This document shows positions 52,323-61,592 of a stretch of 64,000 nucleotides of DNA, one piece after another. The notes beneath the pieces were generated by a model that ran no database searches, had not been told where the DNA came from, and worked only from the letters and a program-made list of their open reading frames with translations. The first letter of the stretch is position 1. Each line of letters begins with the position of its first letter. Position numbers and translations under genes: made by a program. This stretch comes from Oscillospiraceae bacterium (GTDB lineage Bacteria > Bacillota > Clostridia > Oscillospirales > Oscillospiraceae): NCBI GenBank assembly GCA_017434755.1, contig JAFRER010000021.1:124001-188000 (forward strand). Reading direction: 5' to 3'.

Positions 52323-53141
52323 CGCCTCGGCGTATCCGCATCTCCGGCACAGCTCCTCTGCGGCCCTGTGCACGCTGAAGCCGTCATAGATCCTGCGCGC
52401 CCGTTCCGATGAGAGTATCTCATCAAGATCATCTGTGAAGATGTTTCCCAGGGTCATCACTCCGTCTGCATCCAGACAGCACGGCACCACGGACCCGTCG
52501 CACAGTATACCGATCTGATCCCGAAGTGCCCAGCAGAACAGATTTCCGCCATGCTCTTCGGCGGCACTGTCCGGCCAATCAAATCTCTCTCCATACTCCA
52601 AAAAAGTCCTGTCCGCAAGTCTCCGGCCGCTCCTTGTTTTTTCCCATTCCAGCGGATAAGACTTCTTCAACGCGGAGATCATCTCATCGTTGTTCTTTTC
52701 AAGACCCCCTCTGTTCCACAGCCTGAACACGACAAGTATCCCTTTACCCGCTGCCGGTTTCGCGAAATCCACACAGTTTCTCAGATAGTCTCCGAAGTCA
52801 GAAGCCGGATTTGCCTCCGCCGAGTGAAGTGAGATGTTCACTTTGTACAAGGGTGTCTGAAGGAGTTTTTCGCCACGCTCCGCCAGCAGCGTGCCGTTTG
52901 TCGTGACGATGGGTCTGAATCCCTTTCCGGCAGCCGAAGCAATAAATGCCGGAAGTTCCGGATGAAGGAGCGGCTCTCCCATCAGATGGAAATAGAGGAA
53001 CTCCGCTTTTCTCTTTACAGCATCCGTAGCCGTTTCGAATTCCGCCGCGCTCATCATGCGCGGCGCCCTTGCCGTTCCGTGACAGAAGGAGCAGGACAGA
53101 TTGCAGATGTTGCTTATCTCAAGATAGATCTTTTTCAGCAT
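52299..53141 (-). CDS. Radical SAM/SPASM protein
   Basis: 280 residues. The cluster motif is C13-x3-C17-x2-C20 (NICNLSCSFCHG), followed by FYLHLMGEPLLHPEL-like GEP and VTTNGTLL blocks. C-terminal cysteines (LFCWALRDQIGILCDG, VPCCLDADG, LCRRCGY) indicate an auxiliary SPASM-type cluster. Such enzymes modify peptides or tRNA or act in cofactor synthesis; no precursor peptide gene is evident beside it. GGAG lies 7 bases before the ATG. It follows the NorD-like gene by 19 bases. Confidence 0.87.
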   Translation of the reverse strand: MLKKIYLEISNICNLSCSFCHGTARAPRMMSAAEFETATDAVKRKAEFLYFHLMGEPLLHPELPAFIASAAGKGFRPIVTTNGTLLAERGEKLLQTPLYKVNISLHSAEANPASDFGDYLRNCVDFAKPAAGKGILVVFRLWNRGGLEKNNDEMISALKKSYPLEWEKTRSGRRLADRTFLEYGERFDWPDSAAEEHGGNLFCWALRDQIGILCDGSVVPCCLDADGVMTLGNIFTDDLDEILSSERARRIYDGFSVHRAAEELCRRCGYAEAKKYRAQG

Positions 53142-53160
53142 GTTTCATCTCCGCCGCATC

Positions 53161-54885
53161 TTACAGGTTCCTTATGCAGTTGAGGATCAGCTTTCCCACG
53201 GTCTCGGCCAGCATGTCCATGGACTGTATACGCGCGAAATCCCCGCCGTATATCAGCTTTGCCGACGGCAGATCATCGTCCTCTCCCGTGAAGACGCAGA
53301 CTGCGGATATGTCGTCCGCGCGCGCTTTTCTGACCTCCGCCGCTGTGTTCGCCACACCTGCCTCTCCGTTGTAGTCCACAAAGCGATCCTCGCCCGCCGA
53401 GGGCATACGGCTGACATCGTTCGGCTTTACATCCGAAAGGATGATGAGCAGCCTGTGCTCATAGGGAGATCTCCTCATAAGCTCTGTCATCGCTCTGATC
53501 GCAAGTCCGTCACGGTTGCAGCCGTTTGAAACGAAATCGAATATCCGCGCGTTCTGCGAAATCTCCGTATAGTCTCTGAAAATGTTGATTATAGTATAGC
53601 CCGTCATGGAACAGAAAGAGCAGACCCTGCAGGGTATGCCGCATCGGGTCAGGCTCTCTGCGATGATATAGCCCTGCGAGGAGACCGTCTCCTGACGCTC
53701 TTTCTGAGAATTCGAAGCATCCAGCAGGATATCCACGCTCAGGTCTCCCGCGGCTTCCCGCTCTCTGCGTTCGAAGATCCGTCCGTCTCCGAGGTGTTCC
53801 GCGCGCCATGTCCGGCCGCCTTTCAGTCGTCCGGAATCGCTCTTTATGTCATCATCCTGCAGATACAGGAGGATCGAATTCCGGATCCTTTCGCACAGCC
53901 TGCTGATTGCGGTCCTGTTGGCGGCCATGTTCGCGGCATAATACTCTCTGTTTCGTTCCCTCTGCCGGCTCTCCTTCTGTTTCTGCAGCGCCTCGAAGGC
54001 ATTCTGGATGCTTCCTTCATATGCCTCACCTCTGGTGAGATGCAGATGACACAGAACATGGCTGTCGGTGCACAGCTTTTTTTCCAGTTCTTTTTCGGCA
54101 GCGGGGTCCAGGATCGGTCTCCCGTATTTGAAGCGGATAAATTCTCTCAGTTCCGCCTCGCTCATCTTTGTGAGCATGCTGTATTGCCTGATCGCGTCGG
54201 ATGCCGCCCTGCCGTCGTATATGTTATCCGGATGCTCGGTGAAACCGCCCCCGAAGCGTTGGAACAGCGCTTTCTTTTTCCGGTTTGCTCTGCGGTTTCT
54301 GCGTATCCCGGGCAGATGCCGGCTTTTAGCTTCCTTCGTGTTGATGCCGAACCATCTGACAAGCAGGGCCTCCGCCCTCTCCGTCAGCTCTTTCGTATTG
54401 AGCGAGGAGCTGAATTCAAGCTCCCTCAGAAGCTCCGCATTATACGGATCGAGCTGCGGCTCTCTGCCGAGGACTTTCTCAAAATGGGCGCGGGATATGA
54501 ACTCATAGAGCCTGAGATCACCGGCAGCAGGTGTTTCCGCGAGCCATTTCCGGGCATATTCTTTTCGAAGCTCTTCCAGCACCGGTCTCGTCTCCACTTC
54601 CCGGCCGTAAACCGCGTTCTCGAGCGCAAGCCACAGCAGCGACTCGTAGATCTCGCTCTCCTCATATTTCTGCACACCGCGGAAGATCTTTTCGATCTCA
54701 GGATAGTCATAATGCTTCCGGGCCGCACCGATGATGCTGTTGAAATACAGTTCCGCCTTTCCGTCCGCGTCATAGGCTTTGAAATCCGGTGTGAATCCGT
54801 AATCTCCCGCAGAGTTCCATATGATATTGACTGCTCTCTTCCTCTGAAGATCCGAAACCGCTTCCATTTTTCCTTGATCCTTCAT
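53161..54885 (-). CDS. NorD/CobT-like VWA-domain protein
   Basis: 574 residues. The N-terminal two-thirds is helical and charged (RRNRRANRKKKALFQRF, about 210-225). The C-terminal von Willebrand A domain (about 375-574) carries the MIDAS motif D-A-S-N-S in VDILLDASNSQ and a later LIILSDVKPND. NorD-type proteins usually act with a MoxR AAA+ ATPase to insert metals or remodel complexes; no such ATPase is next to it here. ATG 54867 (AAGG upstream) is an alternative start. Confidence 0.8.
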   Translation of the reverse strand: MKDQGKMEAVSDLQRKRAVNIIWNSAGDYGFTPDFKAYDADGKAELYFNSIIGAARKHYDYPEIEKIFRGVQKYEESEIYESLLWLALENAVYGREVETRPVLEELRKEYARKWLAETPAAGDLRLYEFISRAHFEKVLGREPQLDPYNAELLRELEFSSSLNTKELTERAEALLVRWFGINTKEAKSRHLPGIRRNRRANRKKKALFQRFGGGFTEHPDNIYDGRAASDAIRQYSMLTKMSEAELREFIRFKYGRPILDPAAEKELEKKLCTDSHVLCHLHLTRGEAYEGSIQNAFEALQKQKESRQRERNREYYAANMAANRTAISRLCERIRNSILLYLQDDDIKSDSGRLKGGRTWRAEHLGDGRIFERREREAAGDLSVDILLDASNSQKERQETVSSQGYIIAESLTRCGIPCRVCSFCSMTGYTIINIFRDYTEISQNARIFDFVSNGCNRDGLAIRAMTELMRRSPYEHRLLIILSDVKPNDVSRMPSAGEDRFVDYNGEAGVANTAAEVRKARADDISAVCVFTGEDDDLPSAKLIYGGDFARIQSMDMLAETVGKLILNCIRNL

Positions 54886-54992
54886 TTCTCAAAAACCGCA
54901 GAGTGTTTTCTTCCGAACACGGTTTTTCAACAAATGCATTATATGCCCCCGTTCGTGTTTAATCAACGGGAAAAGGGATACAGACCGGAACA

Positions 54993-55026
54993 AGCCGGCC
55001 TCCGCATCTGAATGCGGAGGCCGGCT
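54993..55026. terminator. 15-bp hairpin downstream of glgB
   Basis: AGCCGGCCTCCGCAT (54993-55007), loop CTGA, ATGCGGAGGCCGGCT (55012-55026), 19 bases beyond the glgB stop. T-runs are weak on both strands. Confidence 0.6.
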
Positions 55027-55044
55027 GTATTGCGTCTGTTCAGA

Positions 55045-57006
55045 TCATTCCTGTTCTTTCGGGTGCTTTTTTGCTTTTTTCTTCGGATGCTCCTGCGGGA
55101 ATTCGAAGACCACCACCTCGAAAGGCCTCAGGCCGTACGGCAGCGCGTAGGGATGACTGTCGCAGTCCTTCTCAATGCTGACGATCGGCGGGATGTCTCC
55201 GATCTCACCGGGGCTGCCGCCACCGGGCAGACTGTCGTAGGTGCTGAAGATCCTCTTATAAAATCCCTCTTCCGGCACACCGCACAGATAGTTTCCGTAA
55301 GCCACCGGAGAGAAGTTGCAGATCACCAGCAGCGCTTTTTCATAATTCCACGGATTTCTTCTGATATAGGAGATGATATTACGGTCCGCGTCATTCCGGC
55401 TCACCCATTCGAAGGTGGCGGGATCCTTGGTATCCGTATAGAGGCAGGAATAGCTGCTGTATATGCCGAGCAGATTCCGGACGCACTGCATCACGTCCCT
55501 GTGACCGAAGTCGCTGGCAAAGGCCCAGTTGATCTCTCTGTTCTCGTCCCACTCCCTGTCTTCGGCAAAATCCTGACCCATGAACAGAAGCTTCTTTCCG
55601 GGGAACGTGAACTGGAAGGCATAGAGGGCTTTGAGGCTTCCCATCTTGTCCTCGATCCCTCCGGGGAACTTTTCAAGCATGGAATGCTTCAGGTGGACCA
55701 CCTCATCATGGGACAGAACAAGGATATATCTCTCAAAGAATGCGTAGTCAGCAGCGTGTACAAGCCGGCCGTGCTCCCATTTCCTGTAATAGGGATCTTT
55801 CTTCATATATTCGAGCGTGTCGTTCATCCAGCCCATGTTCCATTTGAACATGAAGCCTATGCCGCCCTCGGTCACATCCGCCGTGATACCGGGAATGATG
55901 GAGGAATCCTCCGCAATCATGTATGCGTCCGTTTTTTCCCGGATGGCATAGTTGATCTGTCTGAGGAATTCCGTGCTTTCCAGGTTCTCATGACCGCCGT
56001 ATTTGTTCGGTCTCCATCTGGCGCGGCTGAAGCTGGAATAGAGCATCGCCGCCACCGCGTCCACCCTGAGCGCGTCTACGTGGAACTCATTGATCCAGTA
56101 GAAGGCGCTGGATGCCAGAAAGCTCTGGACCTGTATCTTTTCATGGTCGAAGGCATAGGTCCCCCACTCCGGGTACTCCGCCTTCAGCGGATCGGGCGAT
56201 TCGTACAGCGGTGTTCCGTCAAAGCGGGCCAGGCCGAATTCGTCTTTCGGGAAATGGGCCGGCACCCAGTCCAGGATCACGCCGATGCCGTTGAGGTGCA
56301 TGATATCGACGAAATACCGGAAATCATCCGGGCTGCCGTATCGGCTGGTGGGAGAGAAAAATCCCGTCACCTGATAGCCCCAGGAGCCGTCGAAAGGATA
56401 TTCGCAGATCCCTATGAGCTCCACATGGGTGTAGCCCATGAACCGCACATACTGCGAAAGTTCCTCTGCGAGCCTGCGGTAGTTAAGGAAGCCGTCCGGG
56501 TCCTTGGAATAATCCTTTTTCCAGGAACCGAGATGCACTTCGTAAATGGCCATGGGCTTTTCGGGAGCGTGCCTGCTGTCTCTCTGCGCCATGTAGTCGG
56601 CATCTCTCCACTTATAGTTCTTCAGCCCGTAGACGATCGAAGCGTTTGCCGGTCTTCTTTCCGTATAGAAAGCATACGGGTCGGATTTGAAGCGCTTCTC
56701 TCCGTCCGCGCCTTTCACCACGAAACGGTAGACATCCCCCTCTCCGATATCCGGAAGGAAGGTCTTCCAGACTCCTTTGCGGCCAAGCTCCATCCTGCCG
56801 TTGGCCTCATTCCAGCCGGTCTTGCCCGTGATGACGGAAACCTCTCTGGCATTCGGGGCCCAAACGGCGAATTTGGTTCCTTTCACCCCGTCTTTCGTGG
56901 TGATGTGCGCTCCGAGCTTCTTATAGGCGGCAAAGTCTATCTTCTCATTAAATACGAAACCGGTCTCCTCCTTCTCCGGAGAAGCTTTCTTTTTTTCATC
57001 CTTCAT
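55045..57006 (-). CDS. glgB: 1,4-alpha-glucan branching enzyme
   Basis: 653 residues. N-terminal CBM48 (about 20-125) and GH13 catalytic domain. Nucleophile D316 (ALRVDAVAAML), acid/base E366 (YMIAEDSS) and D434 (LSHDEVVH) are intact; region I is DWVPAHFPKDEFGLARFDGTPL (in two parts) as in GlgB. It forms alpha-1,6 branches in glycogen. No other glycogen genes are in the window. AAGGAG precedes the ATG; it follows the RNA methyltransferase by 14 bases. Confidence 0.95.
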   Translation of the reverse strand: MKDEKKKASPEKEETGFVFNEKIDFAAYKKLGAHITTKDGVKGTKFAVWAPNAREVSVITGKTGWNEANGRMELGRKGVWKTFLPDIGEGDVYRFVVKGADGEKRFKSDPYAFYTERRPANASIVYGLKNYKWRDADYMAQRDSRHAPEKPMAIYEVHLGSWKKDYSKDPDGFLNYRRLAEELSQYVRFMGYTHVELIGICEYPFDGSWGYQVTGFFSPTSRYGSPDDFRYFVDIMHLNGIGVILDWVPAHFPKDEFGLARFDGTPLYESPDPLKAEYPEWGTYAFDHEKIQVQSFLASSAFYWINEFHVDALRVDAVAAMLYSSFSRARWRPNKYGGHENLESTEFLRQINYAIREKTDAYMIAEDSSIIPGITADVTEGGIGFMFKWNMGWMNDTLEYMKKDPYYRKWEHGRLVHAADYAFFERYILVLSHDEVVHLKHSMLEKFPGGIEDKMGSLKALYAFQFTFPGKKLLFMGQDFAEDREWDENREINWAFASDFGHRDVMQCVRNLLGIYSSYSCLYTDTKDPATFEWVSRNDADRNIISYIRRNPWNYEKALLVICNFSPVAYGNYLCGVPEEGFYKRIFSTYDSLPGGGSPGEIGDIPPIVSIEKDCDSHPYALPYGLRPFEVVVFEFPQEHPKKKAKKHPKEQE

Positions 57007-57020
57007 GGGAGGCGCTCCTT

Positions 57021-57854
57021 TCAGCTGTGTTTATTCCTCAGTTCCCAGAAGGCCACAGCGCTCGCCGCGGCGACATTTAGGGAATCCACATCATGATACA
57101 TGGGTATACGCACGGTATAGTCACAGGAAGCGATCGTATCCTCCGCCAGGCCGTCGCCCTCCGTCCCGAGGATCACGGCCAGTTTCTCCTCCGCAGCCAG
57201 TTCGGGACAATCTATGCTCACCGCATCGTCCCGCAGCGCCATCGCGGCTGTACGGAAACCCATCCGGCACAGCCTTTCAAGTCCGCGCTCCGGCCAGTCC
57301 CTGATGTTTTCTCCAATATAGGCCCAAGGAACCTGGAACACGGTCCCCATACTGACCCGCACGGATCTTCTGTACAGTGGGTCGCTGCAGGCGGGCGTGA
57401 GGAGCACGGCATCCATCCCCAGCGCCGCAGCCGAGCGGAAGATCGCTCCGACATTGGTGGGGTTCATGATATTCTCGAGCACGGCGATCCTTTTCGAGAC
57501 CGCGCATATGCTCTCCACATCCGGCTGCTCCGGTCTCAGCATGGCACACAGTACGCCCCGTGTGAGCTTGTAGCCCGTAAGCTGTTCCAGAACATCCAGT
57601 GACGAGGTATATACCGGGATGTCCCCGCAGCGGGCGATTACATGCTTTGCCTGTGTCTCGATGTGCTTTTTTTCGAGCAGCATCGAGACCGGAACACATC
57701 CGGCGTCGAGTGCCCGCTCGATCACCACCGGACTCTCGGCGATAAACATGGCGTTTTGCGGATCCTGGCGGTTCAGAAGCTGCGCCTCAGTGAGTCTCGC
57801 GTATACATCGAGCTCCGGGGCTTCGAAATCGCTTATCTCAATAACGTTCGGCAT
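57021..57854 (-). CDS. SpoU/TrmH-family RNA 2'-O-methyltransferase
   Basis: 277 residues. An N-terminal substrate-binding domain (LLNRQDPQNAMFIAESPVVIERAL, about 25-50) precedes the knotted SPOUT domain with motif 1 NPTNVGAIFRSAAALG, motif 2 VILGTEGDGL and motif 3 IPMYHDVDSLNVAAASAVAF. It methylates ribose in rRNA or tRNA; the target is not evident. AAGGAA lies 8 bases before the ATG. Confidence 0.92.
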   Translation of the reverse strand: MPNVIEISDFEAPELDVYARLTEAQLLNRQDPQNAMFIAESPVVIERALDAGCVPVSMLLEKKHIETQAKHVIARCGDIPVYTSSLDVLEQLTGYKLTRGVLCAMLRPEQPDVESICAVSKRIAVLENIMNPTNVGAIFRSAAALGMDAVLLTPACSDPLYRRSVRVSMGTVFQVPWAYIGENIRDWPERGLERLCRMGFRTAAMALRDDAVSIDCPELAAEEKLAVILGTEGDGLAEDTIASCDYTVRIPMYHDVDSLNVAAASAVAFWELRNKHS

Positions 57855-57873
57855 TCCAGTTCCTTCCGCCGAT

Positions 57874-58734
57874 TCAAGGAGTCATGTCCTCAAGGGCGAG
57901 GTGCCAGTTCTCGGCGCAGTCCGCGATATACGCCGAAATATCTCCTATCATTTTGTTGCCTGCAAAATCGTTGACTTCGTAGTTCATGACCACCAGGATC
58001 ACCGGCTCCGGTGTGTAAATGATCCCGCCGGTATGGCAGCATCCGCCCGCACTCCCGTATTTCTGCGCAATGACATACCTGTCCTTGAGCACTTTGTGAA
58101 AATAATCATCCGGAGATGCTTCACACATATATTGCAGCACATTCGGATATTCATCCGGGTTTTCATAGAGTTGTTTCACGATCCCGAGGTAAAACCTTGC
58201 GGAATACAGATACTCAACGTAAAAAGTCCTGGGCAGTTCCTCACTGAGGATTCCCTCGGAAAAACTCAGATCATTGCGCCTTATCGTTCGAAGATCGTCC
58301 CCGAACATCTTCTGCTGCATCGCATAAGCCCAATGGCTGTCCGAATAACGGAGTATCAGATGAAAGACCTCTTCAATGTCGAAACCATCCAGCCGGAAGG
58401 AATCATAATCGATCTCATCGTATTTTTTCATGTTCGCCATTTTCATCACCAGCGGCAGTTTGAAGAGGCTCGCCGTGTACCACCAGCGGTTGGCGTTATA
58501 GTAATAGTATTCTCCGGTGCCCGTATAATACAGAGCAACACTCACCGATTCCCGGTTTCTTCCCGATGAGTCTATGATCCTTTCGATCTCCGCGTCCAGC
58601 TCCGCCTCGTCGATCACCGAGACCGACGCCGTCACGATCTCTCCGGAGCCGTCCGCAGCCTCTGCAAGTGCAGCCGCCGGAAACAGGAGAACGGCCAGCA
58701 GCGCGGCCATTATGAATGACACTGTTCTTTTCAT
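57874..58734 (-). CDS. Secreted beta-lactamase-fold serine hydrolase
   Basis: 286 residues. Signal peptide ending about ALAEA (24). The active-site SxxK is S89-L-F-K92 (YTASLFKLPLVMKM), the second motif S131-D-S133 (RYSDSHWAYAM), and the third is HTGG where beta-lactamases have KTG (CCHTGGIIYT). Similar proteins in Clostridia are usually called serine hydrolases; drug hydrolysis is not implied. It starts 57 bases after the small protein gene. Confidence 0.8.
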   Translation of the reverse strand: MKRTVSFIMAALLAVLLFPAAALAEAADGSGEIVTASVSVIDEAELDAEIERIIDSSGRNRESVSVALYYTGTGEYYYYNANRWWYTASLFKLPLVMKMANMKKYDEIDYDSFRLDGFDIEEVFHLILRYSDSHWAYAMQQKMFGDDLRTIRRNDLSFSEGILSEELPRTFYVEYLYSARFYLGIVKQLYENPDEYPNVLQYMCEASPDDYFHKVLKDRYVIAQKYGSAGGCCHTGGIIYTPEPVILVVMNYEVNDFAGNKMIGDISAYIADCAENWHLALEDMTP

Positions 58735-58791
58735 CCGGATTCCTGCCTGTGTTCCCGTTATAGTGAAAATATCTCTGTATAAACAGAGATA

Positions 58792-58959
58792 TTATGATTT
58801 TGAAGTGTTAAGATAGCCCAGCACGGCTTTTGCCAGATCGTTGTATGTCACGGCACGGTCGATCTCGGCTTTTGCCCATGCCTTTTCTTCGTCAGAGATC
58901 CTGCTCCTGCCGTTGTTTTTCACCCATCCGACGATTGCCTTCAGCTCGCTCAATGTCAT
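58792..58959 (-). CDS. Small conserved-looking helical protein
   Basis: 55 residues from ATG 58959, with GGGAGG 7 bases upstream; the longer start at 59010 lacks one. Sequence LSELKAIVGWVKNNGRSRISDEEKAWAKAEIDRAVTYNDL (given in part) suggests three amphipathic helices. Family and role unknown. Confidence 0.65.
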   Translation of the reverse strand: MTLSELKAIVGWVKNNGRSRISDEEKAWAKAEIDRAVTYNDLAKAVLGYLNTSKS

Positions 58960-59029
58960 ATGCGATCCTCCCGAACTGTATGAAAACATTTTACCACAGC
59001 GAAAGAACATAAATCAACAATCGCGCCTC

Positions 59030-60496
59030 TCACGAAGCGTATTTTTCAAGATACTGCAGCGCATAGGTGTTCCTCGCGCCGTAGAGCGCCGCCTGCTCAT
59101 AGACATTGCAGAATTTGAACACCGCCGAATAGCAGCTGTCTGCTGTTTTCAGATAATCATACAGGTCCGGATAGTAATTGATCATCTCATGCAGGATGAA
59201 ATCGCACTGCATATCCAGGTTGCCGACGGAGCGGCCCGAGGCCTTTGCAAAGTCATACAGGGCCGCCTTGCGGTCCCCTGTCCACTGGCAGATCCCGTAT
59301 CCGCCGCCGTACTCCTCTCCCGGTGCCTCCGCGAACGCATCCCGGCTGAGCGCTCCGCTGTCCGCCTGCATAGTGTGTTCTTTGGAGAAGGAGTAACCCG
59401 TGCTCGTGTCGCCCTCGACCAGATACGGCAGGAAGCTGCTCTCCGCGGCAATGTTGCCCAGAATAGCCGCCGCAGCATAGGGATTGCCGAATTCGTTTAT
59501 GAACCGGTTCCATATCCTGCCCGCATTGCTCGTGTCGTTGGTGAATTTTGCCGTGTAGGTTTTGTTCCTCTCCGCATCCCTCGCGGGATCCGCCGCAACC
59601 TTGAAGCCGTGGTTGATAAGCTCCCGTTCGGACCGCAGCCCCTCGTTGCTCGCCTCCGCGTTCAGAAGATAGGTATAGTCGCCCGGGGCAAGGCTCCCGA
59701 ACACAAGGCTGACGTTTACCGTGCCCTCCAGATCGAATGCGTCCGTGCCCGGCGCGTAGATGCATTGCTGCACCGTCTTTCCCGCGGCATCGATGAGCGC
59801 CGCATGGATCTTTATCAGGTTCCCCGCGGAAACCTTTATGATCCCTCTCAGAACAAAGGGACTGCCTTCAGCGATCTCGGACGGCAGGGTCTCCCCGCTC
59901 AGCGTGATCACCGGTTTTTCGAGTTCAGCAGGCTGAGCAGGCTCCGGGATAACGGCAGACGCCTCCGGCGCGGGCATCGTTATCTGCGGGGCCGGCGCCT
60001 CGATCACCGGCTGCGGAGCAGGCGTTTCGATCACGGGCTGCGGAGCAGGCGTTTCGATCACGGGCTGCACGGCAGGAGACTCCCATATCACCTGGGGCGA
60101 CGGCTCCGGTTCCGGAGTTTGAATAATCTGCGCAGGCGCAACTGGTTCCGGATCATAAGAAGGCTGCGGCTCTTCTTCCTGTTCGGAAAGCTCCGGGGCA
60201 TCCGTCGTGCAATCCGTCTCTTCCGGCAGCGCCGGATCTCCGGGCTCAGCCGCCTCCAGCTCCGGAACGGAAAACTCTTCAGGCTCGGGCTGCGGGCCGG
60301 CCGTTTCCTGCAGCGGAGGGAGGACCTCGATCTCAATCTTTTCGGATACGGTCTCATTCAGCACTGTATCCTGCTCCGCGGAATACGGCTCCGGCGAGGG
60401 CAGCTTTGGAAAAGGAGCCGCAGCGCATCCCGAAGCGGACGCGAGCATGACGAACACCATCAGCATCGCAGCGATTCTTTTTGCAAAAAGGCGCAT
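59030..60496 (-). CDS. Lipoprotein with phage-tail-lysozyme domain
   Basis: 488 residues. Lipobox ASGC (Cys about 24) and a long Pro/Glu/Ala linker to about residue 190, including three 9-residue repeats PQPVIETPA. A beta domain (about 195-310) and a C-terminal phage-tail-lysozyme domain (about 330-488: IWNRFINEFGNPYAAAAILGN, NIAAESSF, GGYGICQWTGDRK). Likely a peptidoglycan hydrolase held at the membrane. AAAGGAG precedes the ATG. No phage genes are nearby, so this is a cellular use of the domain. Confidence 0.85.
   Translation of the reverse strand: MRLFAKRIAAMLMVFVMLASASGCAAAPFPKLPSPEPYSAEQDTVLNETVSEKIEIEVLPPLQETAGPQPEPEEFSVPELEAAEPGDPALPEETDCTTDAPELSEQEEEPQPSYDPEPVAPAQIIQTPEPEPSPQVIWESPAVQPVIETPAPQPVIETPAPQPVIEAPAPQITMPAPEASAVIPEPAQPAELEKPVITLSGETLPSEIAEGSPFVLRGIIKVSAGNLIKIHAALIDAAGKTVQQCIYAPGTDAFDLEGTVNVSLVFGSLAPGDYTYLLNAEASNEGLRSERELINHGFKVAADPARDAERNKTYTAKFTNDTSNAGRIWNRFINEFGNPYAAAAILGNIAAESSFLPYLVEGDTSTGYSFSKEHTMQADSGALSRDAFAEAPGEEYGGGYGICQWTGDRKAALYDFAKASGRSVGNLDMQCDFILHEMINYYPDLYDYLKTADSCYSAVFKFCNVYEQAALYGARNTYALQYLEKYAS
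60001..60069. repeat. 27-bp tandem repeat in the lysozyme lipoprotein gene
   Basis: Copies at 60001-60027 and 60028-60054 differ by one base, with a partial third copy from 60055. The unit is nine codons, so copy-number change keeps the reading frame. Confidence 0.85.
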
Positions 60497-60576
60497 ACGG
60501 TCTCCTTTCCTGTTTTTTATTGATTTTATCCTATAGTTATGAACAATTCAAGCACACGCACTATCACTATGTCCAA

Positions 60577-60606
60577 TTGAACAGCCAGACCCGGAAGTGA
60601 TATACT
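60577..60606 (+). promoter_or_regulatory. Promoter of the EamA transporter gene
   Basis: TTGAAC (60577-60582), 18 bases, TATACT (60601-60606), 32 bases before the start codon. Confidence 0.72.
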
Positions 60607-60637
60607 CAAAGAAACGAACGGAAGGGAGGCGGGCCGT

Positions 60638-61534
60638 ATGCAGAAAAGAAATGTGAAGCAGGTTGTCCTGCCGCTCATTACGGCGTTCATCTGGGGCTCC
60701 GCCATCGTAGTGCAGAGCGCCAGCACCTCTCTGATCGGCTCATTCACATTCAACGCCGCAAGATCCCTTGTAGGCGCGCTTTCTCTCCTTCTGTTCATTC
60801 TGATCCGCGACAGACTCATTAGGAAAGACAGTGCAGAAAACAATTCCGAGAGTTTCCGGTATCTGATTAAAGGCGGTGTCTGCTGCGGCTTTTTTCTGGC
60901 TCTGGCCGTGGTACTGCAGCATCACGGGCTCAGGTATACCGGTGCAGGCAAGGCCGCATTCATCACAGCCCTGTATGTAGTGCTTGTTCCGGTGTCCGGC
61001 CTTTTCTTCCGCAAAAGGGTCGCGCCGCTGCTCTGGGTGAGCATGCTGATTGCCGTGGCAGGGCTATATTTCCTCTGCATGGCTCCCGAAGAGGGCTTCA
61101 GCCTGAACAAAGGCGATCTTCTCGTTCTGATGAGTTCGATCTCCTTCACCGCGCAGATCCACGCGATCGATCACTTCTCAAAGAAGACCGACAGCATCGA
61201 ACTCTCCTGCGTGCAGTTTGCCACGGTCTTCGTCCTCTGCACCGCCGGTGCTCTTCTGTTTGAAAACCCTGCTGTCCCGCAGCTTCAGCAGGCCGCTCCG
61301 CATATCCTGTTCGTCGGCGTTTTTTCCTGCGCCGTAGCCTATACGCTGCAGATCGTGGCGCAGAAGGACGGGAACCCCGTTGTTGTCTCGCTTCTGCTCA
61401 GTCTGGAGTCCTTCTTCGCCGCAGTGGTGAGCGCGATCGTGCTCCACGAGCGGCTGAGCCTTCGTGAGATCATCGGCTGCGTGCTCATGATGGCGGCAGT
61501 AGTCCTCTCCCAGCTGAAAAGCGGGCAGACATAA
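60638..61534 (+). CDS. EamA-family (DMT) transporter
   Basis: 298 residues with ten predicted helices in two EamA repeats (about 8-145 and 160-295). Blocks FIWGSAIVVQSAS, FNAARSLVGALSLLLF and the C-terminal SLLLSLESFFAAVVSAIVLHE are typical. Family members export amino acids or metabolites; the substrate is unknown. GAAGGGAGG precedes the ATG. Confidence 0.9.
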   Translation: MQKRNVKQVVLPLITAFIWGSAIVVQSASTSLIGSFTFNAARSLVGALSLLLFILIRDRLIRKDSAENNSESFRYLIKGGVCCGFFLALAVVLQHHGLRYTGAGKAAFITALYVVLVPVSGLFFRKRVAPLLWVSMLIAVAGLYFLCMAPEEGFSLNKGDLLVLMSSISFTAQIHAIDHFSKKTDSIELSCVQFATVFVLCTAGALLFENPAVPQLQQAAPHILFVGVFSCAVAYTLQIVAQKDGNPVVVSLLLSLESFFAAVVSAIVLHERLSLREIIGCVLMMAAVVLSQLKSGQT

Positions 61535-61559
61535 AACTGAAACAAACTGATCTATGCAA

Positions 61560-61592
61560 ACAGCCGGACCATTACGGTCCGGCTGTTCTTTT
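61560..61592. terminator. Terminator after the EamA gene
   Basis: ACAGCCGGACC (61560-61570), loop ATTAC, GGTCCGGCTGT (61576-61586), then TCTTTT. It abuts the stop codon of the convergent hypA-like gene. Confidence 0.88.

Noticed and set aside
57874-58734. A class A beta-lactamase (antibiotic resistance) call
   Set aside because: Only the fold motifs SLFK and SDS are present, KTG is HTG, and no omega-loop Glu motif is recognisable; a general serine hydrolase is safer.
59030-60496. A prophage remnant suggested by the phage-tail-lysozyme domain
   Set aside because: The protein has a lipoprotein signal and no structural, integrase or terminase genes are nearby.
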